In this document: piece after piece, positions 15,771-23,931 of the stretch | Numbering within the stretch: position 1 is the first letter of the stretch | Layout: each line of letters starts with the position of its first letter | Source: Lachnospiraceae bacterium UBA7160 | Lineage (GTDB): Bacteria; Bacillota; Clostridia; Lachnospirales; Lachnospiraceae | Length of the DNA: 31,293 bases | Assembly (NCBI GenBank): GCA_002491565.1 | Contig: DKWE01000070.1 | Coordinates: forward strand, 5,356-36,648 | Direction of reading: 5' to 3' | The notes under the pieces: generated by a model | What the model saw: only the letters and a program-made list of their open reading frames with translations | Database searches by the model: none | What the model was told of the DNA's origin: nothing | Program-made: the position numbers and the translations under genes

Positions 15771-16901
15771 ATGGAAACGATAGGAATTGCTGCATTTACC
15801 GATCGTGGGCGGGAACTTGCGCAGCGGATTGCCCGCGGGCTGGAGAAGGACTCGTGCAGGATTCTCTGGTATGAAAAGGATCTGAAGGGATGGTGCGCTT
15901 CCTGCTTTCAGAGTGCAGATGCGCTGATTTTTGTCGGCGCCAGTGGGATCGCAGTCCGCACAATTGCTCCGTTTCTGAAAAGCAAGACAGAGGATCCGGC
16001 GGTACTGGTGCTGGACGAGGCAGGACAATATGTGATTTCTCTGTTGTCCGGGCACATTGGAGGTGCGAATGAGTATGCTTTGCGTATTTCCAGGCTGACG
16101 GGTGCGAAGCCGGTCATCACAACGGCTTCTGACGTGCGGGGCAGGATCGCAGTGGATGTCTTCGCAAAAAAGAATCATCTGAAAATCGGGAGCATGAAAG
16201 CGGCGAAGGAAGTGGCGGCAGCAATTTTACGCGGTGGGCAGGTAGGTCTGTGCTGTACCGGGGAGATAGAGGGCCGGGTTCCGCCAGAACTTATGCAGCT
16301 TGCGCCAGAGAGAAAATCCCTGGCAGGAACAGGGCAGCTGGATTGTCTGATCTGGATTTCCGGGCGCTCGATTGCGGAGACTTATGTTTCCTATCCATGG
16401 AAAATTTTTTATGGAACGGATGGAGAACCATTTCTGCAGAGAGAAGCATATACAGCGGACAGGGAGGTATTTCAGCACAGTATTCCAATTTTGCATCTGA
16501 TTCCCCGCGTAGTCACGGTGGGAATCGGCTGCAGGCGCGGCAAGGAAGCTGCGGCCATTGAGCCGGCGGTACGGAAGGCGCTGGCGGAAGCGTTTGTCCC
16601 GATGGAGGCAGTGTGCGGCGCAGCTTCCATCGACCTGAAAAAACAGGAGCAAGGAATACTTGCGGTCTGCGGGACGCTTGGCATTCCATTTGAGACTTAC
16701 ACGGCGGAAGAACTGAACCAGGTACCCGGCACCTTCAGCGGTTCTGAGTTTGTGAAAAAGACGACTGGCGTAGACAACGTATGTGAGCGCGCTGCGCTGG
16801 CTCTGGCAGGCGGGGGCGGGAGGCTGCTCCGAAAAAAGTATGCTGCGGATGGCGTGACGGTCGCCCTGGCAGTGAAAAAATGGAGTGTACGGTTTCCGTG
16901 A
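15771..16901 (+). CDS. cbiG: Cobalt-precorrin-5A hydrolase
   Basis: CbiG opens the delta-lactone of cobalt-precorrin-5A and releases the C-20 fragment as acetaldehyde, giving cobalt-precorrin-5B for CbiD. The N-terminal part contains FVGASGIAVRTIAPFL, LVLDEAGQYVISLLSGHIGGANEYA and TTASDV, the family signature. The C-terminal CobE-like domain begins near RVVTVGIGCRRGK and includes TGVDNVCERAAL. It is 376 residues long. GGTGGGAG at 15757-15763 supports the start at 15771 (METIGIAAFT); the ATG at 15738 has GGAAGG directly against it and adds eleven residues without similarity. Confidence 0.94.
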   Translation: METIGIAAFTDRGRELAQRIARGLEKDSCRILWYEKDLKGWCASCFQSADALIFVGASGIAVRTIAPFLKSKTEDPAVLVLDEAGQYVISLLSGHIGGANEYALRISRLTGAKPVITTASDVRGRIAVDVFAKKNHLKIGSMKAAKEVAAAILRGGQVGLCCTGEIEGRVPPELMQLAPERKSLAGTGQLDCLIWISGRSIAETYVSYPWKIFYGTDGEPFLQREAYTADREVFQHSIPILHLIPRVVTVGIGCRRGKEAAAIEPAVRKALAEAFVPMEAVCGAASIDLKKQEQGILAVCGTLGIPFETYTAEELNQVPGTFSGSEFVKKTTGVDNVCERAALALAGGGGRLLRKKYAADGVTVALAVKKWSVRFP

Positions 16902-16957
16902 GCTGCGGGCATCCAGGACTGGCGGCAGTTGTTTGTCCGCAGGGATTTTTAAGGTAT

Positions 16958-16975
16958 GATGGCGTTTGCGCCATC
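16958..16975 (+). other. Small hairpin upstream of cbiH
   Basis: GATGGCG (16958-16964) and CGCCATC (16969-16975) form a perfect 7-bp stem with a TTTG loop in the 107-bp cbiG-cbiH gap. No T-run follows, so it is not a terminator; it could stabilise or pause the operon transcript. Confidence 0.35.
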
Positions 16976-17008
16976 GGGCATTCTGCATAGAAAGAGGGGA
17001 CAGTTGCT

Positions 17009-17746
17009 TTGGAAAAGAAGCTTTATGTGATAGGAATCGGGCCGGGTGCGCCGGATCAGATGAGCGTGCGTGCGGCGCAGACGTTGGAGGCGTGTGACAC
17101 CATAATTGGATACACAGTGTACGTGAATTTACTGAAGGAGAAATATCCGGACAAGACGTTCCTTACAACGCCGATGACGCAGGAAGCAAAGCGCTGCGAA
17201 ATGGCATTTGAGGAGGCGCAAAAGGGGCACAAGGTTGCGATGGTCTGCAGCGGGGATGCAGGCGTTTATGGGATGAGCGGTCTGATGCTGGAAATCGGAA
17301 CGCGCTATCCTGGGATAGAAGTGGAAGTCCTTCCGGGAGTGACAGCGGCCTTGAGCGGAGGAGCGGTACTCGGTGCGCCCCTGACACATGATTTTGCGGT
17401 GATCAGCTTAAGCGACCGGCTGACCAGCTGGGAAACGATCGAGCGGAGACTGCGGCTTGCAGCGGAGGCAGATTTTTCCATCTGCCTGTATAATCCGGCG
17501 AGCAAGGGCCGCCCGGATTATCTGAAGCGCGCCTGTGAGATTTTGCTCCAGGTGCTTCCGGAAGACCGGCTCTGCGGCACCGTGGAGAATATTGGAAGAG
17601 AAGGAGAGCAGGCGAACCTGTATCCACTTGGAGCTTTGAAGGATGCGCAGGTCAATATGTTTACGACGGTATTCATTGGAAATTCTATGACACGGGAAAT
17701 CGGCGGGCGCATGGTCACGCCGCGCGGGTACCGGATCGAAGGGTGA
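17009..17746 (+). CDS. cbiH: Cobalt-precorrin-3 C17-methyltransferase (ring contraction)
   Basis: CbiH (CobJ) methylates C-17 and drives the ring contraction that defines the corrin. The 245-residue protein has the methylase fold: YVIGIGPGAPDQMSVRA at the N-terminus, TPMTQEAKRCEMA, VCSGDAGVYGMSGLMLE, LPGVTAALSGGAVLGAPLTH and NPASKGRPDYL, all typical. The start is a TTG at 17009, chosen because AAAGAGGGGA at 16991-17000 is 8 nt upstream and the sequence begins at the expected point (MEKKLYVIGIG). This is a non-ATG start, perhaps lowering yield. Confidence 0.94.
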   Translation: MEKKLYVIGIGPGAPDQMSVRAAQTLEACDTIIGYTVYVNLLKEKYPDKTFLTTPMTQEAKRCEMAFEEAQKGHKVAMVCSGDAGVYGMSGLMLEIGTRYPGIEVEVLPGVTAALSGGAVLGAPLTHDFAVISLSDRLTSWETIERRLRLAAEADFSICLYNPASKGRPDYLKRACEILLQVLPEDRLCGTVENIGREGEQANLYPLGALKDAQVNMFTTVFIGNSMTREIGGRMVTPRGYRIEG

Positions 17747-17816
17747 GTCCAGAACCTGGCGAACCGTCTGATTCTTATTCAGAATAGTTCTTTGCCTGAA
17801 CGCTTATCGGATTGTG

Positions 17817-17848
17817 TCAGGGAAAGGCTGATTGAAGCGTTTCCCTGA
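17817..17848 (+). other. Perfect 9-bp inverted repeat in the cbiH to cobK gap
   Basis: TCAGGGAAA (17817-17825) and TTTCCCTGA (17840-17848) are exact inverted repeats around a 14-nt loop. It lies 70 bp after cbiH and 82 bp before a promoter. There is no T-run after the stem. It may be a factor-dependent terminator or processing site for the upstream transcript, or an operator; the sequence alone does not decide. Confidence 0.4.
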
Positions 17849-17929
17849 TCGGATTTGCGCTGCGGGCAGCAATCTGTGTGCATCGCCTTACTTGGCTGCC
17901 TTGCCAACGGGAAATTACGTTTCAGAGTT

Positions 17930-17957
17930 TGGACAGATAGGAATAATACGGTATACT
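17930..17957 (+). promoter_or_regulatory. Predicted sigma-A promoter for the CobK-CbiE-CbiT gene
   Basis: TGGACA (17930-17935, 5/6 to consensus) is followed 16 bp later by TATACT (17952-17957, 5/6). Transcription would start near 17964, leaving about 70 nt of leader before the gene at 18033. It suggests the last part of the cluster can be transcribed independently. Confidence 0.6.
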
Positions 17958-18032
17958 GGATTTTTATAATTAGTGCATCTGGAAGGCAGAGGAAAAGGTA
18001 CAGGCAGTTTGCGCAGGAAAACGGAGGCAGAG

Positions 18033-20411
18033 ATGGAGCGGGAAACAATGGATAAAAGCGGACAAGAAGCAGTAAACCAAGGCGTCGGTGTGCTTCTGTT
18101 TGGCGGAACCTCAGAGGGGCGGGAACTCTCCGAATATCTGGTGCAGAATGAGGTGATGCACACAGTCTGTGTGGCGACGGAATACGGGGAAGAGGTGCTG
18201 GAGCATTCCCGCTATGCGAAAGTGCTGCAGGGTAGATTAAACGAGGAGCAGATGGAAGCTCTGATGCGCAGGGAGCCGTATGCGGCCGTGGTTGACGCGA
18301 CTCATCCCTACGCTGTCGAGGTGTCTAAAAATATACGTGCGGCGAGCAGCGCGGCAGGAATCCCGTATCTGAGATATCTGCGGCAGGGACTTTCGCAGGA
18401 AAAACGGATCACGGTACAGGGGGATGCTTTTTCAGAGAGGAAGTCTGCAGTGTGCAAAGAGATTTCGTTGGAGAGGGAAAACTCATCAGAGAGACCTGTG
18501 ATGCGGAAGGAGTCCTCTCCGGCAGAAGAAATTGCGATGCGGGTCGAGGTTTCGTCTGCGGAGGAGGCGGCGCAGTATCTGGAGACGCAGCAGGGGGTGA
18601 TCCTGCTGACAACCGGGAGTAAGGAGCTTCACGTTTTTACGGAACGGATCTCAGATCGCTCGCGCCTGTTCGCGCGCGTGCTTCCCTCTGCGCAGGTTGT
18701 GGCATCGTGCCGCGCGCTTGGCCTGGAAGGAAAGCAGATCTGCGCGATGCAGGGTCCCTTTTCTGAGGCATTGAATACTGCGATGCTGCAGCAGACAGGC
18801 GCCGCATTTCTTGTGACGAAAGATACCGGAGCCGCAGGAGGCTTCCCGGAAAAGGAACAGGCAGCAGCGAAATGCGGTGTTCGGATGGTCGTTATCCGCA
18901 GACCAGAGGAAGCTGGATTAGGGAGAAAAGCGCTTATTCAGAAGCTGAGAGAACTACTTGGTGGTTCTTTCCCGGAGAAATTTTCTGGTGAGGCTCATGC
19001 TTCTGGCCAGACAGGGGAAGCGGTCAAGGATACCGGCACAGGATTGGAGGCAGCTTCTGGCGCAGCCGTCATGGATCTTGGAATGAGATTGGAGCCAGCT
19101 TCCGGCGCGGCGAAAGCTGGCGTTGAGGGAGAGGCAGAACCGAAGTCTGCTTCTGCTATGCCAAAGAAAGCGGCAGCGCCTGCTGTTCCCCGCTCGATCT
19201 GCTGTATTGGGATTGGGATGGGGACGCTGGACACGCTGACACATGAGGCAGCGGCAGCCATCCGGTCAGCGGATATTCTGTTCGGCGCCAGGCGCATCCT
19301 GGAGAGTGTGGCGGGGATGCAGACGGCAGAGGGCAGTCTGGTGCAGCCGGGTACAGCACAGATCATCGAGTACAGCGGGAATAAAATTGCGGGGTATCTT
19401 GCAGATCATCCGCAGTATCGGAAGATTGTCATTCTGATGTCCGGAGATGTCGGTTTCTACAGCGGGGCGCAGGGAATCCGCGCGCATTTTCCAGGGGAAG
19501 ACCTCCGCTTTTGCTGCGGGATCTCCTCGGTGGTCTATTTTGCGTCGCGCATTCCGACTGCATGGCAGGATGCAAAGCTTTTGAGTGCGCACGGCAGGCC
19601 GCTGGCGGTGCTGAATTATGTGCAGCGGTTTCCGAAGCTGATTCTGCTGGTCAGCGGGGCGGCGGATGTGCGGCGGATCTGCCGGGAACTGGAGGAAGCA
19701 GAGCTGAATCAGGTGCGTGTCACAGTCGGAACGAATCTCTCCTATCCGGAGGAGACTGTGACCGCAGGTGCGCCCGCCGATTTTCTGGAGTTTGCGACGA
19801 CCGGCCTTCATATTATGATGCTGGAAAACCCGGAGGCTTCTTCCGCAGTTCTGACCCCGGGGATCCCGGATGAGGCGTTTACGCGGGGCAAGGTGCCGAT
19901 GACGAAAGAGGAGATCCGGATTCTTTCAGTGGCGAAGCTGCACCTGACAGAAGACGCAGTTGTGTATGATGTTGGAGCAGGTACAGGTTCTGTCTCGATG
20001 GAGTGTGCGCGAATCTGCACGGCGGGGATGGTTTACGCGATCGAACGGAATCCGGAAGGCATCGCGCTGATCAGGGAAAACAGCCGGAAGCTGCGCCTTG
20101 CCAATGTGGTTCCGGTGGAGGGTACAGCGCCAGAGGCAATGGAGGCGCTGCCGGCTCCAACCCACGCATTTATCGGTGGCAGCTCCGGCAATATGGCGGA
20201 AATCATTGATGCGCTGCGCAGGAAAAATCCTGCCGTGCGGATCGTAATCAATACCATTGCGTTGGAGAGCATTTCCGAGGTGATGGAAATTCTGAAAGAC
20301 CGCAACATTGCGGATGCGGATATCGTGCAGGTGTCTGCTGCAAAGTCGCGCACGCTTGGCAGGTATCATATGATGACGGGGCTGAATCCGGTGTATATTA
20401 TTGCGTTTTAG
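18033..20411 (+). CDS. CobK/CbiJ reductase - CbiE - CbiT methyltransferase/decarboxylase fusion
   Basis: Three enzymes are on one 792-residue chain. Residues about 17-310 are the precorrin-6A reductase (CobK/CbiJ): VLLFGGTSEGREL, VVDATHPYAVEVS, VILLTTGSKEL and MQGPFSEALN. Residues about 388-595 are CbiE (C5 methyltransferase): CCIGIGMGTLDTLTHEA and LMSGDVGFYSGA. From about 600 to the end is CbiT (C15 methylation and C12 decarboxylation), with the SAM site YDVGAGTGSVSME near residue 646. CbiE-CbiT fusion is common (CobL); adding CobK is less so. The CobK-CbiE linker (about 310-387) is Ala/Gly-rich with two 15-residue repeats, and CobK carries an insertion at about 130-171. GGAGG at 18023-18027 supports 18033; an ATG at 18048 is possible. 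It has its own promoter. Confidence 0.93.
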   Translation: MERETMDKSGQEAVNQGVGVLLFGGTSEGRELSEYLVQNEVMHTVCVATEYGEEVLEHSRYAKVLQGRLNEEQMEALMRREPYAAVVDATHPYAVEVSKNIRAASSAAGIPYLRYLRQGLSQEKRITVQGDAFSERKSAVCKEISLERENSSERPVMRKESSPAEEIAMRVEVSSAEEAAQYLETQQGVILLTTGSKELHVFTERISDRSRLFARVLPSAQVVASCRALGLEGKQICAMQGPFSEALNTAMLQQTGAAFLVTKDTGAAGGFPEKEQAAAKCGVRMVVIRRPEEAGLGRKALIQKLRELLGGSFPEKFSGEAHASGQTGEAVKDTGTGLEAASGAAVMDLGMRLEPASGAAKAGVEGEAEPKSASAMPKKAAAPAVPRSICCIGIGMGTLDTLTHEAAAAIRSADILFGARRILESVAGMQTAEGSLVQPGTAQIIEYSGNKIAGYLADHPQYRKIVILMSGDVGFYSGAQGIRAHFPGEDLRFCCGISSVVYFASRIPTAWQDAKLLSAHGRPLAVLNYVQRFPKLILLVSGAADVRRICRELEEAELNQVRVTVGTNLSYPEETVTAGAPADFLEFATTGLHIMMLENPEASSAVLTPGIPDEAFTRGKVPMTKEEIRILSVAKLHLTEDAVVYDVGAGTGSVSMECARICTAGMVYAIERNPEGIALIRENSRKLRLANVVPVEGTAPEAMEALPAPTHAFIGGSSGNMAEIIDALRRKNPAVRIVINTIALESISEVMEILKDRNIADADIVQVSAAKSRTLGRYHMMTGLNPVYIIAF
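18510..18581 (+). repeat. Two degenerate 36-bp in-frame repeats in the CobK domain
   Basis: Units 18510-18545 and 18546-18581 encode ESSPAEEIAMRV and EVSSAEEAAQYL (6 of 12 identical). The second is the normal CobK segment leading into the VILLTTGSKEL strand; the first looks like a diverged upstream copy within an insertion rich in S, E and R. Confidence 0.5.
19029..19118 (+). repeat. Two 45-bp in-frame repeats in the CobK-CbiE linker
   Basis: Units 19029-19073 and 19074-19118 encode DTGTGLEAASGAAVM and DLGMRLEPASGAAKA (9 of 15 residues identical, with a nearly identical DNA core around GATTGGAGxCAGCTTC). Preceding codons (FSGEAHASGQTGEA) carry related SG-containing motifs and may be older copies. 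Confidence 0.75.
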
Positions 20412-20526
20412 TGAAAAGACATCCCCGTTGTTTCGAAAGCAGATGCGGATTGGCCTGCAGGCAGTCCGGCCATCTCTGCTCTGAAACTGGACCTAATAGT
20501 AAAATTGCAACAGGAAAGGGAATCCG

Positions 20527-22035
20527 ATGCTGCACTTACCAAGATTTATGCTCGCCGCACCCTCAAGCGGGAGCGGCAAAACGATGCTGACCTGCGGGAT
20601 TTTGCAGGCGCTTTGCAACCGCGGGCTGCGTCCGGCTTCCTACAAATGCGGACCGGACTATATTGATCCGATGTTCCATGCCCGGGTGCTTGGCACGCCA
20701 TCCCGGAATCTGGATCCATTTTTCACAGACGAAACGACAACGCGCTATCTATTTGCGCGCAGCGCCCAAAAAGCAGGGATTTCTGTCATGGAAGGGGTGA
20801 TGGGACTGTATGATGGATTGGGCGGTATCATAGAGGAAGCTTCCTCCTACGATCTTGCCTGTAAAACGCAGACGCCGGTGATTCTTGTGGTAAATGCGAA
20901 GGGAATGAGCCTGTCGCTGATTCCGCTGCTGAAGGGCTTTCTCGCCTACCAGCAGCCGGGGCATGAGGTCATTAAGGGCGTGATCCTGAACCGCGCAACC
21001 AAAATGACTGCGCAGCTCTTAAAGGAGACAATCGAGCGGGAGACCGGTCTTGCTCTGATCGGTTCGGTGCCAGTGCTGGAGGATTGTCAGGTGGAGAGCC
21101 GCCATCTAGGGCTTGTGACACCGGATGAGATCGCAGATCTGAAGGAGCGGATCAGCCGTCTTGCAGATAAACTGGAGGAGACGCTCGATTTTGATGCGCT
21201 TCTTGCGTTGGCAGAGGAGGCAGTGGATTATCCGAAGGAGACAGTGGATGATCCAGAGGTAGGGCTGTTCGATTCCTCCTTTCGGAACTTGGATGTAACC
21301 GGTGGCCTTCTCGGCCATGCCCGAACGATTGATGCTGCGTCATCAATGCGGAGTCTGCATTCCACGGATGCTTTTCCGGTACGGATTGCAGTGGCACGCG
21401 ATGAGGCATTCTGCTTCTATTATCAGGACAACCTGGATTTGCTGGAGGAGCTTGGGGCAGAACTTTCCTGGTTTTCGCCGCTTCATGATGACAGGCTGCC
21501 GGATGGGACGGCAGGCTTGCTGCTGGGCGGCGGTTATCCGGAGCTGTATGCTGCGGGACTTAGTAAAAATGAGGCAATGAAACTTGAGATTCGCCATGCG
21601 CTGACGCTTGGAATGCCGTGCCTTGCGGAGTGCGGAGGCTTTATGTATCTGCATGAGCGGATGCAGGATATGCAGGGGCAGTATTATCCAATGGTTGGTG
21701 TGGTATCCGGCGATTCCTACCGGACGAAGAAGCTTGGCAGGTTCGGGTACATCACGCTTCGCGCGGGGGAGGGACAGCTGCTGCCGCAGGGGCAGACAAT
21801 CCGCGGCCATGAGTTTCATTACTTTGACAGCACGTCTCCTGGCAGCGATTACCATGCGAAAAAGCCGGTCACAGGCAGAGCGTGGGACTGCATCCATGGA
21901 GGTGCGCATTTTGCGTATGGGTACCCACATTTGTACTACTGGTCCAATCCCGGATTTGCAGCAGCATTTCTTTGCCAGGCGGGGAAATTCAAGGCAGAGT
22001 ACTTTGCAGAGCAGGAATGCGATTCGTGTGAGTAA
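20527..22035 (+). CDS. cbiA: Cobyrinic acid a,c-diamide synthase
   Basis: CbiA (CobB) amidates the a and c side chains of cobyrinate using ATP and glutamine. The N-terminal domain has the P-loop APSSGSGKT (residues 11-19), YKCGPDYIDPMFH and MEGVMGLYDG; the C-terminal amidotransferase domain has RIAVARDEAFCFYYQDNL, LLLGGGYPELYA and the nucleophile C369 in CLAECGGFMYL, with GHEFHYFDS later. The 502 residues are longer than usual because of an insertion at about 231-283 between the two domains, including a tandem AVDYPKE/TVDDPEV pair. AGGAAAGGG at 20512-20520 precedes the ATG. It lies 115 bp after the CobK-CbiE-CbiT fusion. Confidence 0.95.
   Translation: MLHLPRFMLAAPSSGSGKTMLTCGILQALCNRGLRPASYKCGPDYIDPMFHARVLGTPSRNLDPFFTDETTTRYLFARSAQKAGISVMEGVMGLYDGLGGIIEEASSYDLACKTQTPVILVVNAKGMSLSLIPLLKGFLAYQQPGHEVIKGVILNRATKMTAQLLKETIERETGLALIGSVPVLEDCQVESRHLGLVTPDEIADLKERISRLADKLEETLDFDALLALAEEAVDYPKETVDDPEVGLFDSSFRNLDVTGGLLGHARTIDAASSMRSLHSTDAFPVRIAVARDEAFCFYYQDNLDLLEELGAELSWFSPLHDDRLPDGTAGLLLGGGYPELYAAGLSKNEAMKLEIRHALTLGMPCLAECGGFMYLHERMQDMQGQYYPMVGVVSGDSYRTKKLGRFGYITLRAGEGQLLPQGQTIRGHEFHYFDSTSPGSDYHAKKPVTGRAWDCIHGGAHFAYGYPHLYYWSNPGFAAAFLCQAGKFKAEYFAEQECDSCE
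21220..21261 (+). repeat. 21-bp in-frame tandem duplication in CbiA linker
   Basis: 21220-21240 encodes AVDYPKE and 21241-21261 encodes TVDDPEV, with CAGTGGAT shared at the same place in both units. It lies in the interdomain insertion of CbiA. Confidence 0.5.
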
Positions 22036-22145
22036 GAGCTCCTTGTAGTTTGACAGGAACGGAGTCGTTATCTGTTTGCATACAAGTGCATGGAGGATAA
22101 TGACTTTTGCCCCTGATATTTTACGGAAAGGCAGATGGATAAAAT

Positions 22146-23213
22146 ATGGAACAGATGGACATCACATTGGAACAGGTGTTGCAGGGGATTACCGCACGTG
22201 ACGAGGCGGCTGTACAGGAATGCCAGCGGCGCTGGGACGGCATAGCGAAGCCGCTGCACAGCCTTGGCTGGATGGAGGAGGCAGTTGCGCGGATTGCGGG
22301 AGCGCAGCACAGCAGTGAGGTGGTAACGGAGAAAAAGATCCTCGTTGTGATGTGCGCGGACAATGGAGTTGTTGAGGAGGGCGTTACGCAGACGGGGCAG
22401 GAGGTTACTGCAATTGTTGCGGAAAACTTTCTGGATGAGAAATCCTGTGCGGCGATTATCTGCCGGATGACGGGGGCAACGATCCTGCCGATTGATATCG
22501 GGATGGCGGTCGATACGCCGCGCGTAGAGAAGCGGAAGATCGCATACGGTACGAAGAATTTTGCAAAGGAACGTGCGATGACCAGAGAACAGGCGGTAAG
22601 AGCTCTCGAGACGGGCATACGCCTTGTTGGGGAACGAAAGAAAGAGGGTTATCGTATTTTTGCGACTGGTGAGATGGGAATTGGCAATACGACCACGAGC
22701 AGTGCGGTCGCCTCCGCGCTTCTGCAGGTTCCGGCAGAAGAAATGACTGGGCGCGGTGCGGGGCTTTCCAGCAGCGGCCTGCAAAAGAAGATTTCCGTCA
22801 TTGAATCAGCGATCCAGCGCTGGCAGCTGAATGAAGCGGATCCGCTGACAGTGCTCGCCTCCGTGGGCGGTTTTGACATTGCCGGGATGGCCGGCGTATT
22901 CCTGGGGGGAGCGTATTACCACGTTCCGGTGCTGATCGACGGCTTCATTTCCTCGGCGGCGGCCCTTCTTGCCGCACGTCTCTGTCCGGCTGCCTGCGGC
23001 TATATGATCGCGACGCATGTTTCCAAAGAGCCAGCGGCACGGCGGATTCTGAAGGAGCTTGCGCTTACACCTGCGCTGGATGCCGGAATGTGTCTTGGAG
23101 AGGGAAGCGGTGCAGCCGCTGCGTTTCCGCTGCTGGACATGGGGGCAGAGATCTACCATTCCATGAGTACATTTGAGCAGATTCATGTGGAGGCATATCA
23201 GGAGCTGAAATAA
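22146..23213 (+). CDS. cobT: Nicotinate-nucleotide-dimethylbenzimidazole phosphoribosyltransferase
   Basis: CobT activates the lower-ligand base by transferring phosphoribose from nicotinate mononucleotide, giving alpha-ribazole phosphate for CobC and CobS. Motifs: VVMCADNGVVEEGVTQTG, ATGEMGIGNTTTSSA, TGRGAGLSSSGLQKK, and the catalytic glutamate E319 in LDAGMCLGEGSGAA (equivalent to E317 of Salmonella). The 355 residues are normal. The ribosome site is weak: GGAAAGG lies about 20 nt upstream of 22146, and ATG 22155 is an alternative. In anaerobes the base may differ from dimethylbenzimidazole; no bza genes are seen here. It is the last recognisable cobalamin gene. Confidence 0.95.
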   Translation: MEQMDITLEQVLQGITARDEAAVQECQRRWDGIAKPLHSLGWMEEAVARIAGAQHSSEVVTEKKILVVMCADNGVVEEGVTQTGQEVTAIVAENFLDEKSCAAIICRMTGATILPIDIGMAVDTPRVEKRKIAYGTKNFAKERAMTREQAVRALETGIRLVGERKKEGYRIFATGEMGIGNTTTSSAVASALLQVPAEEMTGRGAGLSSSGLQKKISVIESAIQRWQLNEADPLTVLASVGGFDIAGMAGVFLGGAYYHVPVLIDGFISSAAALLAARLCPAACGYMIATHVSKEPAARRILKELALTPALDAGMCLGEGSGAAAAFPLLDMGAEIYHSMSTFEQIHVEAYQELK

Positions 23214-23272
23214 AATGAGACAGAATATTGGTTGGATTATGTTCTTCATAACAGAGAAAGGATTGAGAACTT

Positions 23273-23719
23273 ATGAGTAAAGAGCTGCATCCATCATCCG
23301 GAAATAAGAAAAAGAATGGGAGCAATGCAAAGGCGCTTCCCTTCCAGATGCTGGCAGTGATTCTCGCCGTGTGCTGTCTGGCATTTCTGTTCCGGCTGGT
23401 TTACACCGTTTATAAAATGGATCATATGGAGCTGAACACCGATCCCAGTCTGGTTGTCCGGCAGGGAGATACTGTCAGCATCGAGTTTTCCGGAACGATA
23501 GACGGAGAACCCTTCACAGGAGGAAGTACAAACGGAAAAAGTGAGAAGCTCCTGATTGGCTCCCGCAGCTTTATTGATGATTTTGAAGAGCAGCTGATCG
23601 GTCATCACCCAGGCGAGACTGTCTCCGTAGAAGTCACTTTCCCGGAGGACTATCCGGATATGGAGCTGCGAAACCAAGAAGCCGTATATGAGACGAAGAT
23701 TCTGGGAATTTATCAGTAA
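23273..23719 (+). CDS. Membrane-anchored FKBP-type peptidyl-prolyl isomerase-like protein
   Basis: The 148-residue protein has a lysine-rich cytoplasmic N-terminus, one transmembrane segment (about residues 22-44) and an extracytoplasmic FKBP-like domain resembling the trigger-factor PPIase module: VSIEFSGTIDGEPFTGG, LIGSRSFIDDFEEQLIG and VTFPEDYP. It lacks a lipobox. It probably assists folding of exported proteins, but isomerase activity cannot be judged from sequence. It follows cobT by 59 bp with AGAAAGGATTGAG before the ATG, so it may be read through from the cobalamin cluster. A terminator follows. Confidence 0.78.
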   Translation: MSKELHPSSGNKKKNGSNAKALPFQMLAVILAVCCLAFLFRLVYTVYKMDHMELNTDPSLVVRQGDTVSIEFSGTIDGEPFTGGSTNGKSEKLLIGSRSFIDDFEEQLIGHHPGETVSVEVTFPEDYPDMELRNQEAVYETKILGIYQ

Positions 23720-23749
23720 TTTCATCTATAATCTATCCATAAATCAATT

Positions 23750-23801
23750 GACTACAATTCGTTAGGTAAAAGACAAACTGCCGGGTTGTAGTCTGTTTTT
23801 T
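23750..23801 (+). terminator. Predicted Rho-independent terminator after the FKBP-like gene
   Basis: GACTACAA (23750-23757) pairs perfectly with TTGTAGTC (23786-23793), followed by TGTTTTTT. The loop is long (28 nt), so efficiency is uncertain. It would end the cobalamin-side transcript. Confidence 0.55.
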
Positions 23802-23834
23802 ATCAGTTGCACCTTCTTTTAGTGGATTTTTTGT

Positions 23835-23861
23835 TTGACGCTTAATTTGCGCTGTGATAAG
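23835..23861 (+). promoter_or_regulatory. Candidate promoter for the ATPase/nuclease gene
   Basis: TTGACG (23835-23840) is followed 15 bp later by GATAAG (23856-23861), preceded by TG as in an extended -10. Spacing is short. A TATAAC at 23863 is an alternative -10 but too far away. The leader to the ATG at 23932 would be about 65 nt. Confidence 0.35.
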
Positions 23862-23931
23862 CTATAACCAAAAGAAAAGGCGGAGAAGCCTTCACTGAGT
23901 GATATGACCGTAGCGAGGAGTGTGCTTGAGT

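Noticed and set aside
17747..17972. Cobalamin riboswitch
   Set aside because: I looked in the larger gaps for the B12-box pattern and GCCACTG-type core and found neither here, nor at 5012-5157, 11225-11453, 22036-22145 or 23720-23931. Any riboswitch is probably upstream of the window.
22050..22101. Possible promoter before cobT (TTGACA at 22050, GATAAT at 22096)
   Set aside because: The spacing is about 40 bp, and no acceptable -10 lies 16-18 bp after TTGACA, nor a good -35 before GATAAT.
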